A stretch of 26,998 nucleotides of DNA, taken from assembly GCA_000432515.1 (NCBI GenBank), contig HF996014.1, positions 1-26,998 of the forward strand. Reading direction: 5' to 3'. Numbering within the stretch: position 1 is the first letter of the stretch; each line of letters begins with the position of its first letter. The position numbers and the translations under genes are program-made. Shown here piece after piece: positions 1 to 8,467 of this stretch. The notes below the pieces were generated by a model that was not told the DNA's origin, made no database searches, and was given only the letters and a program-made list of their open reading frames with translations. Source of the DNA: Bacteroides sp. CAG:545. GTDB taxonomy: Bacteria; Bacteroidota; Bacteroidia; Bacteroidales; UBA932.

Positions 1-138
1 ATCTTCATGCTGCAAATATAGCAATAATTTGAACAATAAAGGAAATATTACTTCTTTTTCTGTTCAGAATATTACTACTAAAGCTATCTTAGCGACCGCT
101 GTCACATAAGTCAGTGGCAGCCTTTCTTGAGAGCGGCT

Positions 139-203
139 GGCGGATCGTGGGTTTCTGCCCTCGTCGTTGGAACCACGTGTGCAGATCTGGCCCTTTTGCC
201 CCC
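139..203 (+). repeat. Two REP-like hairpin units upstream of the AAA ATPase
   Basis: Two neighbouring units belong to the repeat family that surrounds the transposase near 21.3-23.1 kb. The first (139-170) has the core GGATCGTGGGTTTCTGCCC; the second (173-203) starts CACGTGTGCAGATC and ends TTTTGCCCCCG. They correspond to the two unit subtypes found in the large clusters, in the same orientation. The rest of 1-344 is AT-rich intergenic sequence in which I see no credible gene; a 61-codon reading frame across the units is only their translation. Confidence 0.7.
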
Positions 204-350
204 GGCAGGTGCGCTCGAGCCGGAAATAATCAGCCAATGTGCAAACATTTACAAGGGGAGATACAGATAAATTACGTTATATTCGAAATAAAAGTGTAGA
301 TTTGTCAAATGTAGATCCGCGTGCAAACGCTATATATTCAATAATTGGCC

Positions 351-1925
351 ATGGGGAATTTTATAGATAAAGGCAATGACGGCTTCGCTTCTGTCCGCAA
401 CACTAATTTTGTGGATAAAAGTATGCTGATAGAGGAGGTTAATTCCGTAATGTTAACCGAGAATCGGTATATGTGCGTAACTCGTGCCCGCCGTTTCGGG
501 AAGTCTGTTGCCGTGAAAATGCTCAATGCTTATTATGACAGGTCCTGTGAATCAAGGTCATTATTTGAAGGGCTGGAGATAAGTAAACAGGCTGATTTTG
601 AGAAAAACCTCAATCGCTTCCCTGTGCTATATCTGGACATGACTGATTTCGTAACCAAGTATGGGGATGATGAGCATCTCATTGACAGAATAAAGCACGA
701 TATCTGCGAAGAGCTATTGAGCATGTACAATAACGTCGCCATGAATACCAACGATGATTTGATGGATCTCTTGATAAACATCGTCAATCAGACTGGCGAA
801 AAATTCGTTTGTCTTATAGATGAGTGGGATGCGCTTTGTCGTGAAGGTTATGAGGCATTGATGGATGAATATGTTGATTTCCTGCGTCGGTTGTTCAAGG
901 GAAGCAAAACTGAATATGTGTTCGCGTGTGTATATATGACCGGTATTCTTCCAATCAAACGGTACAATACACAATCTGCTTTGAATAACTTCGAGGAATA
1001 CACGATGCTAAGTCCGGCTCAACTTGCTCCATATTTCGGTTTTACAGAAAAAGAGGTTGCCGGTCTATGTCATGACGCCGGTATGGATGCAAGACAAATG
1101 AAGCTTTGGTATGACGGATATGAATTAGGTTCCGAAAAGGCAATTTATAATCCTTTTGCAGTCATGCGGGCTCTGAAAAGAAAGTCCTTCGCCAGTTATT
1201 GGGCAAGCACAAATACATTTGAAAGCCTGATTCAATATATTACAATGAACTTCGACGGGCTGAAAGATGATGTCGTATCCCTTCTCAATGATATTCCGGT
1301 CAAGGTGAACTCCCTTCGATTCAGCAACGACATGCACAAGATTGACTGCAAGGATGACGTTCTTACGCTCTTGTGCCACTTGGGATATCTTTCCTACAAT
1401 ACTGAAACAAAGTGCGCCAACATTCCAAATTATGAAGTTCGTCAGGAGTTCGAAACTGCCATCGCTGACTCCGGCTGGTCTGAAGTCAATGATGCCTTAA
1501 AGCAATCGGATTATCTATTGTCATGTGTTCTGAATGGCGATGCGGACATCGTAGCATCATGCGTCGATAAAGTTCACGAACAAAATACCAGTTTGCTCCA
1601 ATACAATGATGAGAATTCATTGGCTTGTGTGCTTTCATTGGCTTTCTATACAGCAAGATCCCGTTACAGTATAGTTCGTGAACTGCCGACCGGCAGAGGG
1701 TTCGCCGATATCGTATTGGTGCCACATAAGAATATTGATTTACCTGCAGTCGTCCTTGAACTGAAATTCAATCAAGACGCAGATACGGCTATCCGCCAAA
1801 TTCAGCAGAAAAACTACGGCGATGCGCTCAAGTCATATTTCGGCGACATAGTTTTAGTCGGAATCAACTATGACCGAAGCACCAAAAAGCATAGCTGTGT
1901 CATCGAGAATATAAAAAGGCAGTAA
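351..1925 (+). CDS. AAA-ATPase_like / PD-(D/E)XK nuclease domain protein
   Basis: Member of the AAA-ATPase_like (PF09820) plus C-terminal PD-(D/E)XK (PF08011) family, which is strongly expanded in gut Bacteroidales and has no settled function. Visible features are a P-loop variant near residue 50 (RRFGKS), a Walker B near residue 155 (CLIDEWD) and, close to the C-terminus, a nuclease-like core GRGFADIVLV followed by VVLELK and then a QI...Y segment. The length of about 524 residues is normal for the family. ATG at 351 is chosen over the in-frame TTG at 345. The gene stands alone, convergent with the NAD+ synthetase gene whose stop codon directly follows it. Base composition is visibly more AT-rich than in the housekeeping genes, and REP-like units lie just upstream, both consistent with acquisition. 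ATP binding and nuclease activity are inferred from motifs only. Confidence 0.85.
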   Translation: MGNFIDKGNDGFASVRNTNFVDKSMLIEEVNSVMLTENRYMCVTRARRFGKSVAVKMLNAYYDRSCESRSLFEGLEISKQADFEKNLNRFPVLYLDMTDFVTKYGDDEHLIDRIKHDICEELLSMYNNVAMNTNDDLMDLLINIVNQTGEKFVCLIDEWDALCREGYEALMDEYVDFLRRLFKGSKTEYVFACVYMTGILPIKRYNTQSALNNFEEYTMLSPAQLAPYFGFTEKEVAGLCHDAGMDARQMKLWYDGYELGSEKAIYNPFAVMRALKRKSFASYWASTNTFESLIQYITMNFDGLKDDVVSLLNDIPVKVNSLRFSNDMHKIDCKDDVLTLLCHLGYLSYNTETKCANIPNYEVRQEFETAIADSGWSEVNDALKQSDYLLSCVLNGDADIVASCVDKVHEQNTSLLQYNDENSLACVLSLAFYTARSRYSIVRELPTGRGFADIVLVPHKNIDLPAVVLELKFNQDADTAIRQIQQKNYGDALKSYFGDIVLVGINYDRSTKKHSCVIENIKRQ

Positions 1926-4154
1926 TCAACTCTCCGGCAGGTCGTTCAGGAAGATGGTGCGCCAGGCGTCGGACGGCATTCGCCAGTCACCTCTTGGGGA
2001 GAGGGAGACGGAGCCGACTTTCGAGCAGTCAGGGAGGCAGGAGCGCTTGAACTGCTGGGCGAAGAAACGCCTGATGAGCGTGTTCAACCACTTGAGGATG
2101 GTGGCGTCGTCATATACGCCCTCGAAAGCCTTGCGTGCCAGGAAGTAAACCTTCGATGGTCTCGCGCCGAAACGGAAAATGTGGTAGAGGAAGAAGTCGT
2201 GCAGCTCGTATGGGCCCACAAGGTCTTCCGTTTTCTGGGTGATGTTTCCCTCGCTGTCCGCCGGCTTCAGTTCCGGACTTACCGGCGTGTCAATGATATC
2301 CATAAGTATCTCTCGCACAGAGCGTTTGTGGTCCGCCACGTCTCCACGAGAAGTTTCTGGCGATGTCTCACGAGTCGCCACTGCAGCAACGTCATCAACC
2401 ACGTTAGCAGCCACTCGACACTCAACGTCTCCACGATCCGCCACGGCACCACCGCAAGCACTCTCATCACCAGCAGCACCCACAATACCTCCGCAAGCCC
2501 CCACGGCGCCACGTCCGGCAGCCACTGCCACGTCACTCTCGAAATGATTCTCGGCGGCCCAGCCCACCAGGTATCGCACAAGCGTCTTCGGAATGCTGGC
2601 GTTCACCGCGTACATGGACATGTGGTCGCCATTGTACGTTGCCCAGCCTAGCGCAAGCTCAGAAAGATCGCCGGTACCCACCACGATACCGTTTTCCTTG
2701 TTGGCCACATCCATAAGAATCTGCGTCCTTTCGCGTGCCTGCGAATTCTCATAGGTAACATCTTGAACCTCAGGGTTCTGGCCAATGTCGGAGAAGTGTT
2801 GCGCCACAGCCTTGCTGATAGGAATCTCCAGAGATGTCACACCTAACGCCGCCATCAGATCGGAAGCATTCGAGTGCGTTCTCGTCGTCGTGCCGAGTCC
2901 CGGCATCGTGATACCTATAATCCGTTTCCTGTCCCAGCCGAGCTTGTCGAAAGCCAGGACCGTCACTATCAATGCCAATGTGCTGTCCAGCCCGCCTGAA
3001 ATGCCGATCACGGCAGTCTGCGAATGGATATGAGCGAGCCTTGTCGCAAGGCCAATCACTTGGATATCAGTGATTTCACGACACCTCTCGTCACGCTCAG
3101 CCGCATTGCCCGGAACGAAAGGATGCGGGTCTATATGCCTCCTCAGACATTTTTCGAAATCAGTCGCAGCGCCATCACCGGATGCCACAGCGAAATACCT
3201 CCGCGCATCCAGCCCGTCACCCGTGCCGTCCGGAGCCACAGAATGGAAAGTGCTCTCTTTCTGACGCAGCACGGAAAGCTTGTCAATGTCAATGTCAGCG
3301 CATATCATCCCTGCCTCAAGCGAAAACCTCTTGTTCTCCGCCATCAGGCTTCCGTTCTCATAAATCAGAGAAGAACCGGCGTAAACCACATCCTGAGTAG
3401 ATTCACCATAACCGCATGAACTATAGACGTAAGCCGAAATTGTCCTCGCAGACTGCTGACTGACAAGCTGTTTGCGGTATTGGTGCTTCATCAGGACCTC
3501 ATTGCTCGCAGAAAGATTCACGATGATCTGAGCTCCTGCGAGAGCATGATGGGAAGATGGCGGAATCGGTGTCCAAAGGTCCTCGCAGATCTCTATGGCA
3601 AAAGTCGCGCGGCCTACATTGAACAGCATATTCGGATAGACATTCACCTTGTGTCCGGCGTAGCTGATTTCAGCACCTGCGGCAGGCGAACTGCAGTCCT
3701 TGGCATTGTCCTCAATCCGTCCGTAAGCGCTCAGAGTATCAGAAAGGAAATCGCAACCGCTTGAGAACCAGCGCGATTCGTAGAATTCGTTATAGGTCGG
3801 AAGGTAAATTTTCGGTACAATGCCCTTCAGCGACCCGTTCTGGATGACCGCTGCGCAGTTGTAAAGCGAGCCCCGCACTCTGACGGGAACGCCCACGACC
3901 AGTGTCAATGACTTGCCGCGTGAGAATGCTTTCAGCCTTTTTACGCCTTCCTCAGCCCTGCTGACCAGAAGTTCCTGGGCAAACAAATCACCACAACTGT
4001 AGCCTGTGACGGACAGTTCCGGAAAAGCCAAGATGGAAACTTGCTCATTCTCAGCGATTTCCGCCATCCTGCAGATTTCTTCCACATTGGCATCAACATC
4101 AGCCACTTTCACTCTCGGCGTCGCCGCAGCCACTCTGATAAAACCGAATTCCAT
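1926..4154 (-). CDS. nadE: Glutamine-dependent NAD+ synthetase
   Basis: Catalyses the last step of NAD biosynthesis, amidating deamido-NAD with ammonia released from glutamine. The N-terminal nitrilase-type glutaminase domain (about 1-290) shows the Glu-Lys-Cys triad as E46 (FPELSVTGY), K115 (VPKIYLP) and C190 (IEICEDLW). The synthetase domain carries the PP-loop SGGLDS at 386-391, GTGDLSELALGW near 493-504 and the conserved DTPVSPEL and KTEDLVGPYELHDFF segments. At 742 residues it is about 100 longer than typical bacteroidal homologues. Much of the excess is a low-complexity Ala/Gly/Val/Asp-rich stretch at about 537-611, between the conserved VRYLVGW and REILMDI segments. It starts 51 bp after the purine nucleoside phosphorylase gene on the same strand and is probably its last operon partner. 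Confidence 0.96.
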   Translation of the reverse strand: MEFGFIRVAAATPRVKVADVDANVEEICRMAEIAENEQVSILAFPELSVTGYSCGDLFAQELLVSRAEEGVKRLKAFSRGKSLTLVVGVPVRVRGSLYNCAAVIQNGSLKGIVPKIYLPTYNEFYESRWFSSGCDFLSDTLSAYGRIEDNAKDCSSPAAGAEISYAGHKVNVYPNMLFNVGRATFAIEICEDLWTPIPPSSHHALAGAQIIVNLSASNEVLMKHQYRKQLVSQQSARTISAYVYSSCGYGESTQDVVYAGSSLIYENGSLMAENKRFSLEAGMICADIDIDKLSVLRQKESTFHSVAPDGTGDGLDARRYFAVASGDGAATDFEKCLRRHIDPHPFVPGNAAERDERCREITDIQVIGLATRLAHIHSQTAVIGISGGLDSTLALIVTVLAFDKLGWDRKRIIGITMPGLGTTTRTHSNASDLMAALGVTSLEIPISKAVAQHFSDIGQNPEVQDVTYENSQARERTQILMDVANKENGIVVGTGDLSELALGWATYNGDHMSMYAVNASIPKTLVRYLVGWAAENHFESDVAVAAGRGAVGACGGIVGAAGDESACGGAVADRGDVECRVAANVVDDVAAVATRETSPETSRGDVADHKRSVREILMDIIDTPVSPELKPADSEGNITQKTEDLVGPYELHDFFLYHIFRFGARPSKVYFLARKAFEGVYDDATILKWLNTLIRRFFAQQFKRSCLPDCSKVGSVSLSPRGDWRMPSDAWRTIFLNDLPES
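2322..2546 (-). other. Low-complexity insert within nadE
   Basis: In-frame segment of about 75 codons coding mostly Ala, Gly, Val, Asp and Arg, with short internal repetitions such as GACGG / SACGG. Its DNA is built from short C/A-rich words (CCACG, CGTC, GCCAC) and looks expanded. It sits at the exposed junction before REILMDI, where homologues, as I recall them, have only a short linker. Confidence 0.6.
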
Positions 4155-4205
4155 ATCTTTCTGTTAAAAAAGTGACACTGCCGGGATGGGCAATGTCACC
4201 GTAAA

Positions 4206-5033
4206 TTAAAGTGATTCAATGATTTTGGTGAAGATATATGTCATCTTGTCCGCTGCAGCGTCCGCAGCCTTCACGACATCGTCTCCATCGTTCTTGTAGT
4301 CAGCCGCGAACTCCTTTTGTGCGGCATTGGTGATAACCGACATTCCGAAAACAGGAATCTCGGAGTGTCTTGCCACGATTACCTCAGGCACAGTGCTCAT
4401 GCCGACAGCATCAGCCCCGATAGTCCTGAAGAAATGCCACTCGGCAGGTGTCTCGTAAGAAGGACCTGTACCTGCGATATAAACGCCCTCGCGAAGAGGA
4501 ATGCCCGCCTCTGCAGCAATCTCCTTGGCCTTGGCAATAAGCTTCTTGTCATAAGGATGCGTCATGTCCGGGAACCGTGGCCCGAATTCGTCGAGATTCG
4601 GGCCAATGAGAGGGTTCGGCAGGAGGTTGATGTGGTCCTTGATGATCATGAGGTCACCGACCTTGTAGTCAAAATTGATACCGCCGGCGGCGTTGGATAC
4701 GAACAAGTAGCTGATGCCCAGCACTTTCATCGCGCGTATAGGCAATGTCACCATATCCATCGGGTAACCTTCATAATAGTGGATGCGTCCCTGCATCGCT
4801 ATCACGAATTTGCCTCCCAGCTCACCTGCGATATAATTTCCCTTATGCCCGATGGCAGTGGAAACAGGAAATCCGGGGATGTCCTTGTAATGAATTACTA
4901 TAGGGTTCTCGATCTTCTCTGCAAGCTTTCCCAATCCGCTTCCAAGTACGATTCCGGCTACCGGAACACGTCCGTCGAGCCGCTCCTTGATATAGTCAGC
5001 GGCCTTGAAAATTTTTTCTGATCTTGGGTCCAT
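4206..5033 (-). CDS. punA: Purine nucleoside phosphorylase (trimeric, family 2)
   Basis: Phosphorolyses inosine, guanosine and deoxy analogues to the free base plus (deoxy)ribose-1-phosphate. The 275-residue length fits the trimeric PNP family. Visible motifs are the phosphate loop GSGLG (31-35), GRIHYYEGY (82-90), NAAGG (114-118) and the base/ribose site TPAEWHFFRTIGADAVGMST with E198 and M212, followed by N236 in VITNAAQ. These correspond to the Glu and Asn that recognise 6-oxopurines. It lies 11 bp downstream of the MtaD-like deaminase gene, so nucleosides deaminated by that enzyme could pass directly to this one. The symbol follows the family name; deoD would be wrong because that is the hexameric family. 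Confidence 0.93.
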   Translation of the reverse strand: MDPRSEKIFKAADYIKERLDGRVPVAGIVLGSGLGKLAEKIENPIVIHYKDIPGFPVSTAIGHKGNYIAGELGGKFVIAMQGRIHYYEGYPMDMVTLPIRAMKVLGISYLFVSNAAGGINFDYKVGDLMIIKDHINLLPNPLIGPNLDEFGPRFPDMTHPYDKKLIAKAKEIAAEAGIPLREGVYIAGTGPSYETPAEWHFFRTIGADAVGMSTVPEVIVARHSEIPVFGMSVITNAAQKEFAADYKNDGDDVVKAADAAADKMTYIFTKIIESL

Positions 5034-5044
5034 AACTATGTGAT

Positions 5045-6322
5045 TTAGAGTATTTTGATTAGTTGTTCCTTCGCACCTGCAATGATGCCTGCCTCGTCCT
5101 TCACCTTGCGGTTCTTCATCACGAATCTGCCGCCTGCAATGACGTGGTCGATACAGTCGCTGTGCGCTGAATAAATGAAATTCGACAAGAATGATCCCGG
5201 AGAAATGAAGAAGGTATTATCGGTATTGACTATCAGAATATCTGCTATCCTGCCTTCCTCGATCCTGCCGGTGTTCAGCCCCAATGCCTTCGCTCCGTTT
5301 TCCGTCGCGAGCGGGAGAAGTTCCTCCAGAGGCAATGATTTAGGGTCGTTTCTCCAGGCTTTCTGGAACAAAGCAGAGGTCTTCATGGCCTCGAGCATAT
5401 CCAGATTGTTCGAAGAGGCGCAGCCGTCAGTGCCTATGCAGACATTTGCCCCGGCATCGCGCAACTCATTGTACCTGAACATATAACCTGACGCGAGCTT
5501 GGTGTTCGAGTTGATGTTGTGGACGCAGTTCACTCTGCGTTTTCCGAGAATCTCCACATCATTGTCACTCAGCCAGAGGGTGTGTGCGGCAAGAACGTCC
5601 GGTCCCAGAACTCCGAGCCTGTCCAGGTATTCGACAGGGGAGAGTCCGCCGTGCTGCTCCTTGCAGTCTGCGATTTCCTTCGCGGTCTCGCTAACGTGTA
5701 TGTGAATCTTAAGGCCGTGTTTCCTTGCGAATTCGGTGGCCCAGAGAATCAGTTCCTCGCTTGTGGAGTAGATGGCGTGGATGCCGATCTCGAATATGCC
5801 TCCGTCATCAAGCCCGAGTGACTCCTCATAGGTCCTGATGCATTGTTCCTTCTGCCTCTCGCATTCCTCATGGTTCCCGTGGTCGAGGGTGACGTATGAA
5901 ACCACTGGGCGGATGCCCATCTCGACAGCGGCCTTGCGGGCGTAAGGGGAGAACCAGTATTGGTCATTGAAGGTGGTGGTTCCTGTCTTTATCATCTCCA
6001 GGCAGGCCATTTTCGTGCCCCAGTAAACGTATTCAGCATCGATTTTGGACTCTGTCTCCCAGATTTTCGCAAGCCATTCCGTAAGAGGAACGTCTTCTTC
6101 GATGCCTCTCATCAATGACATGGCAGCGTGGGTGTGCATGTTAATGAATCCCGGCACAGCTGTCCTGCCTTCGCAGTCCATCACTTCCACGCCTGATGCT
6201 GTCTTCACTTCTTCTTCGGAAGCGATGCCGACGGGAGTTATCCTGCGGATGGTCGTCCCTTCTATATATATATTGGAAAGGACTCCGTTGACTACTATAT
6301 TCTTAAGTAATATCGAACTCAT
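5045..6322 (-). CDS. mtaD: Amidohydrolase, MTA/SAH deaminase-like
   Basis: Metal-dependent amidohydrolase of the 5-methylthioadenosine / S-adenosylhomocysteine deaminase group (MtaD/SsnA-like). The TIM-barrel metal site is visible: H63 and H65 (NMHTHAAMSLMRG), H182, H209 with E212 (IHIHVSE), H247 (AAHTLW) and D299 (IGTDG). PLTEWLAKIW just after the HxH is typical of MtaD. ATG at 6322 gives 425 residues, the usual size; a longer in-frame extension to 6430 runs through the divergent promoter region and is rejected. It is the first gene of the apparent operon with punA and nadE. Substrate (MTA, SAH, adenosine or another aminopurine nucleoside) cannot be fixed from sequence. Confidence 0.85.
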   Translation of the reverse strand: MSSILLKNIVVNGVLSNIYIEGTTIRRITPVGIASEEEVKTASGVEVMDCEGRTAVPGFINMHTHAAMSLMRGIEEDVPLTEWLAKIWETESKIDAEYVYWGTKMACLEMIKTGTTTFNDQYWFSPYARKAAVEMGIRPVVSYVTLDHGNHEECERQKEQCIRTYEESLGLDDGGIFEIGIHAIYSTSEELILWATEFARKHGLKIHIHVSETAKEIADCKEQHGGLSPVEYLDRLGVLGPDVLAAHTLWLSDNDVEILGKRRVNCVHNINSNTKLASGYMFRYNELRDAGANVCIGTDGCASSNNLDMLEAMKTSALFQKAWRNDPKSLPLEELLPLATENGAKALGLNTGRIEEGRIADILIVNTDNTFFISPGSFLSNFIYSAHSDCIDHVIAGGRFVMKNRKVKDEAGIIAGAKEQLIKIL

Positions 6323-6372
6323 CTGTTCTGCAAATTTGTTTTTAAAAAATGACGAATCTTGTCGCCAAAGTT

Positions 6373-6380
6373 CAAATATA
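6373..6380 (-). promoter_or_regulatory. -7 promoter element for mtaD-punA-nadE
   Basis: TATATTTG on the minus strand, about 50 nt upstream of the chosen mtaD start and matching the Bacteroidota -7 consensus TAnnTTTG. It supports the shorter mtaD start. Confidence 0.55.
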
Positions 6381-6393
6381 AGGATTTTTTTCG

Positions 6394-6401
6394 TAACTTT
6401 G
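6394..6401 (+). promoter_or_regulatory. -7 promoter element for the DUF1846 gene
   Basis: TAACTTTG on the plus strand ends only 9 nt before the ATG at 6411, so a transcript from it would be almost leaderless. It overlaps the divergent promoter region of mtaD. Confidence 0.4.
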
Positions 6402-6410
6402 AATCCCGTT

Positions 6411-7874
6411 ATGAAATACGGGTTCGACAACGATAAATATTTAAAAATTCAATCCGAACACATCAGACAGCGGATTTCGCAGTTCGGAGACAAACTTTAC
6501 CTCGAATTCGGAGGTAAACTTTTCGATGACAATCATGCAAGCAGGGTTCTGCCGGGTTTCCGGCCGGATTCCAAGATGCGTATGCTCAGGCAGTTGGCCG
6601 ACAGCACGGAAATCATCATTGTCATAAGCGCATTGGACATTGAGCGGAACAAGGTCCGCAATGACCTCGGCATCACGTATGACGTGGATGTGCTGCGGCT
6701 TCATGATGAGTTCGAGCGGCATGGCTTCCTGGTCAGCGCCGTGGTCATCACTCACTACAATGGCCAGTCCAGTGCGGACAACTACCGCATCAAGCTGGAG
6801 AGGCGCGGTATCAAGACCTATTATCACCACACTATCGAGGGCTATCCGAATAATGTGGCCCTGATCGACTCTGAGGACGGTTTCGGAAGGAATGACTATG
6901 TTCCTACCACCAGGCCTCTCGTGGCGGTTACGGCTCCGGGACCGGGAAGCGGAAAGATGGCTGTGTGCCTGTCCCAGCTCTATCAGGAGCACAAAAGGGG
7001 AATCAAGGCCGGCTATGCGAAGTTCGAGTCGTTCCCTATCTGGAATCTGCCGCTCAAGCATCCGCTGAACTTGGCGTATGAGGCTGCGACGGCTGATCTC
7101 AATGATATGAACATGATCGACCCGTACCATCTCGAGGCCTATGGCAAGATGGCGGTCAATTATAATCGCGACATCGAGATTTTTCCTGTGCTCAATGCCA
7201 TTTTCGAGAGCATCTACGGCGAGAATCCGTACAAGTCGCCTACCGACATGGGTGTCAATATGATAGGCTACTGCATGTGCGACGAGGAGATCTGCTGCAA
7301 TGCAGCGAAGCAGGAAATCGTGCGCAGGTACTATGATGCGTTGTGCAGGATGGCTGACGGCGCTGTCAATGATGCTGAAATCAATAAGATAGGCTCCCTG
7401 ATGAAGCAGGCCAAGATAGACACTTCGTTCCGCAGGACGACTGTGGCGGCCAAGGAGAGGAAGGAGGAGAGCGGTGGTCTGGCTGCTGCTGCCATCGAAC
7501 TTGCAGACGGTACGATCATCACGGCCGGGTGCAGTCCGCTGCTGGGTTCGAGTGCTGCATTGATATTGAACGCTATCAAGCATCTGGCCGGCATTGACCA
7601 TAAAATAAAGCTTCTGCCGCGTGATATGATCGAGCCGATCCAGAAGACGAAGGTTACTTATCTTCACGGACATAATCCGAGGCTGCATACCGATGAGGTG
7701 CTGGTGGCGCTTTCGCTGCTGAGCATTACGGATGACAAGTGCCGCAGGGCATTGGCCCAGCTTCCTGAGCTTGCCGGCTGTCAGGTGCATTCGACGGTGA
7801 TGCTTTCGGAGGTGGACAGCAGGGTGTTCAAGCGTCTGGGTGTCGTATTCACCTGCGACCCTATAAAAGAATAG
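6411..7874 (+). CDS. DUF1846 family protein
   Basis: Conserved bacterial family of about 490-500 residues with known structures but no settled function; this copy has 487. The N-terminus (MKYGFDNDKYLKIQ) matches the family start. A glycine-rich nucleotide-loop-like segment, APGPGSGKM, lies near residue 180, followed by CLSQLYQEH. A later part contains the cysteine-rich stretch YCMCDEEICCNAAKQ. ATG at 6411 was chosen; the upstream in-frame extension to 6045 is antisense to mtaD. It is divergent from the purine salvage operon and ends before a hairpin at 7947. A role in nucleotide or sugar metabolism is possible but unproven. Confidence 0.88.
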   Translation: MKYGFDNDKYLKIQSEHIRQRISQFGDKLYLEFGGKLFDDNHASRVLPGFRPDSKMRMLRQLADSTEIIIVISALDIERNKVRNDLGITYDVDVLRLHDEFERHGFLVSAVVITHYNGQSSADNYRIKLERRGIKTYYHHTIEGYPNNVALIDSEDGFGRNDYVPTTRPLVAVTAPGPGSGKMAVCLSQLYQEHKRGIKAGYAKFESFPIWNLPLKHPLNLAYEAATADLNDMNMIDPYHLEAYGKMAVNYNRDIEIFPVLNAIFESIYGENPYKSPTDMGVNMIGYCMCDEEICCNAAKQEIVRRYYDALCRMADGAVNDAEINKIGSLMKQAKIDTSFRRTTVAAKERKEESGGLAAAAIELADGTIITAGCSPLLGSSAALILNAIKHLAGIDHKIKLLPRDMIEPIQKTKVTYLHGHNPRLHTDEVLVALSLLSITDDKCRRALAQLPELAGCQVHSTVMLSEVDSRVFKRLGVVFTCDPIKE

Positions 7875-7946
7875 GTGCTGATGTGGCCGGTGCATCCCCG
7901 GTGCATCCCCACTGCCCATATATGACGCGCTGCATATAATAACAAG

Positions 7947-7973
7947 GAAGGCGACCTCAATCGGGCCGCCTTC
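7947..7973. terminator. Hairpin between convergent genes
   Basis: Inverted repeat GAAGGCG (7947-7953) / CGCCTTC (7967-7973) with a 13-nt loop, placed between the convergent DUF1846 and DUF3276 genes, so it could serve both directions. The following T-run is weak. A small tandem repeat, GGTGCATCCCC twice, lies just before it at about 7890-7911. Confidence 0.5.
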
Positions 7974-7998
7974 TTCGTATATGCTACGGGGTTATATT

Positions 7999-8367
7999 TT
8001 AGAACATGTCAGAATCCTCTGCCTTTTCATTGACAGGAACCTCTGGCGCAGCCTTTACTTCGGCGGCTCCTTCCGGCGCATCCTTCAGACATTTGGCTCT
8101 GATATAGGAAATGACATCCTCAAGTCCTTCTGCGAACTTGTCGAAATCTTCCTTGTACAGGAAAATCTTGTGCTTGTCATAACTGAACTTGCCGTCCTGT
8201 TCAACCCTGCGTTTGCTTTCAGTAATAGTGAGGTAGAAGTCGTTATTGCCTTTTGTCGATTTGACATCGAAGAAATAAGTCCTTTTGCCTGCTCTTACCG
8301 GCTTTGAATAGATCTCATCGCCGGAGCGATCGTGGGAGTAGCCTCCCTCATAATCATCGTTGTACAT
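7999..8367 (-). CDS. DUF3276 (PUR-domain) nucleic-acid-binding protein
   Basis: Small protein of 122 residues from the Bacteroidota DUF3276 family, related to PUR-alpha/BpuR single-stranded nucleic-acid-binding proteins. The conserved core runs from EIYSKPVRAGKRTYFFDVK through DFYLTITESKRR to KHKIFLYKEDFDKF (about residues 18-80). It is followed by an acidic, Ala/Pro-rich tail (AEVKAAPEVPVNEKAEDSDMF). The N-terminus is Asp/Tyr/Gly-rich. It is transcribed divergently from the nusB-like gene, with back-to-back -7 elements. A nucleoid or RNA-binding regulatory role is inferred from the family. Confidence 0.88.
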   Translation of the reverse strand: MYNDDYEGGYSHDRSGDEIYSKPVRAGKRTYFFDVKSTKGNNDFYLTITESKRRVEQDGKFSYDKHKIFLYKEDFDKFAEGLEDVISYIRAKCLKDAPEGAAEVKAAPEVPVNEKAEDSDMF

Positions 8368-8394
8368 ATCTCCCTTGCTAAATTTAATTATTTA

Positions 8395-8402
8395 CCAAAT
8401 AT
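8395..8402 (-). promoter_or_regulatory. -7 element for the DUF3276 gene
   Basis: TATATTTG on the minus strand, 27 nt upstream of the start codon at 8367. Confidence 0.55.
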
Positions 8403-8426
8403 AAGGATAATTCTGAAAAATGGTAG

Positions 8427-8434
8427 TATCTTTG
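8427..8434 (+). promoter_or_regulatory. -7 element for the nusB-like gene
   Basis: TATCTTTG on the plus strand, 33 nt before the ATG at 8468. Because it lies inside the upstream in-frame extension from 8420, it argues for the later start. Confidence 0.5.
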
Positions 8435-8467
8435 AGAAAATTTTGTGAAAAAGATACTGATTCGATT

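Noticed and set aside
6045..6410. Long in-frame 5' extension of the DUF1846 frame (609 codons in total)
   Set aside because: The extension is antisense to the conserved mtaD N-terminal half; family homology begins at the ATG at 6411.
6441..7919. 492-codon open frame antisense to the DUF1846 gene
   Set aside because: Its His/Arg/Ile-rich composition is typical of a mirror frame of a GC-rich gene, and it overlaps a recognisable protein completely.
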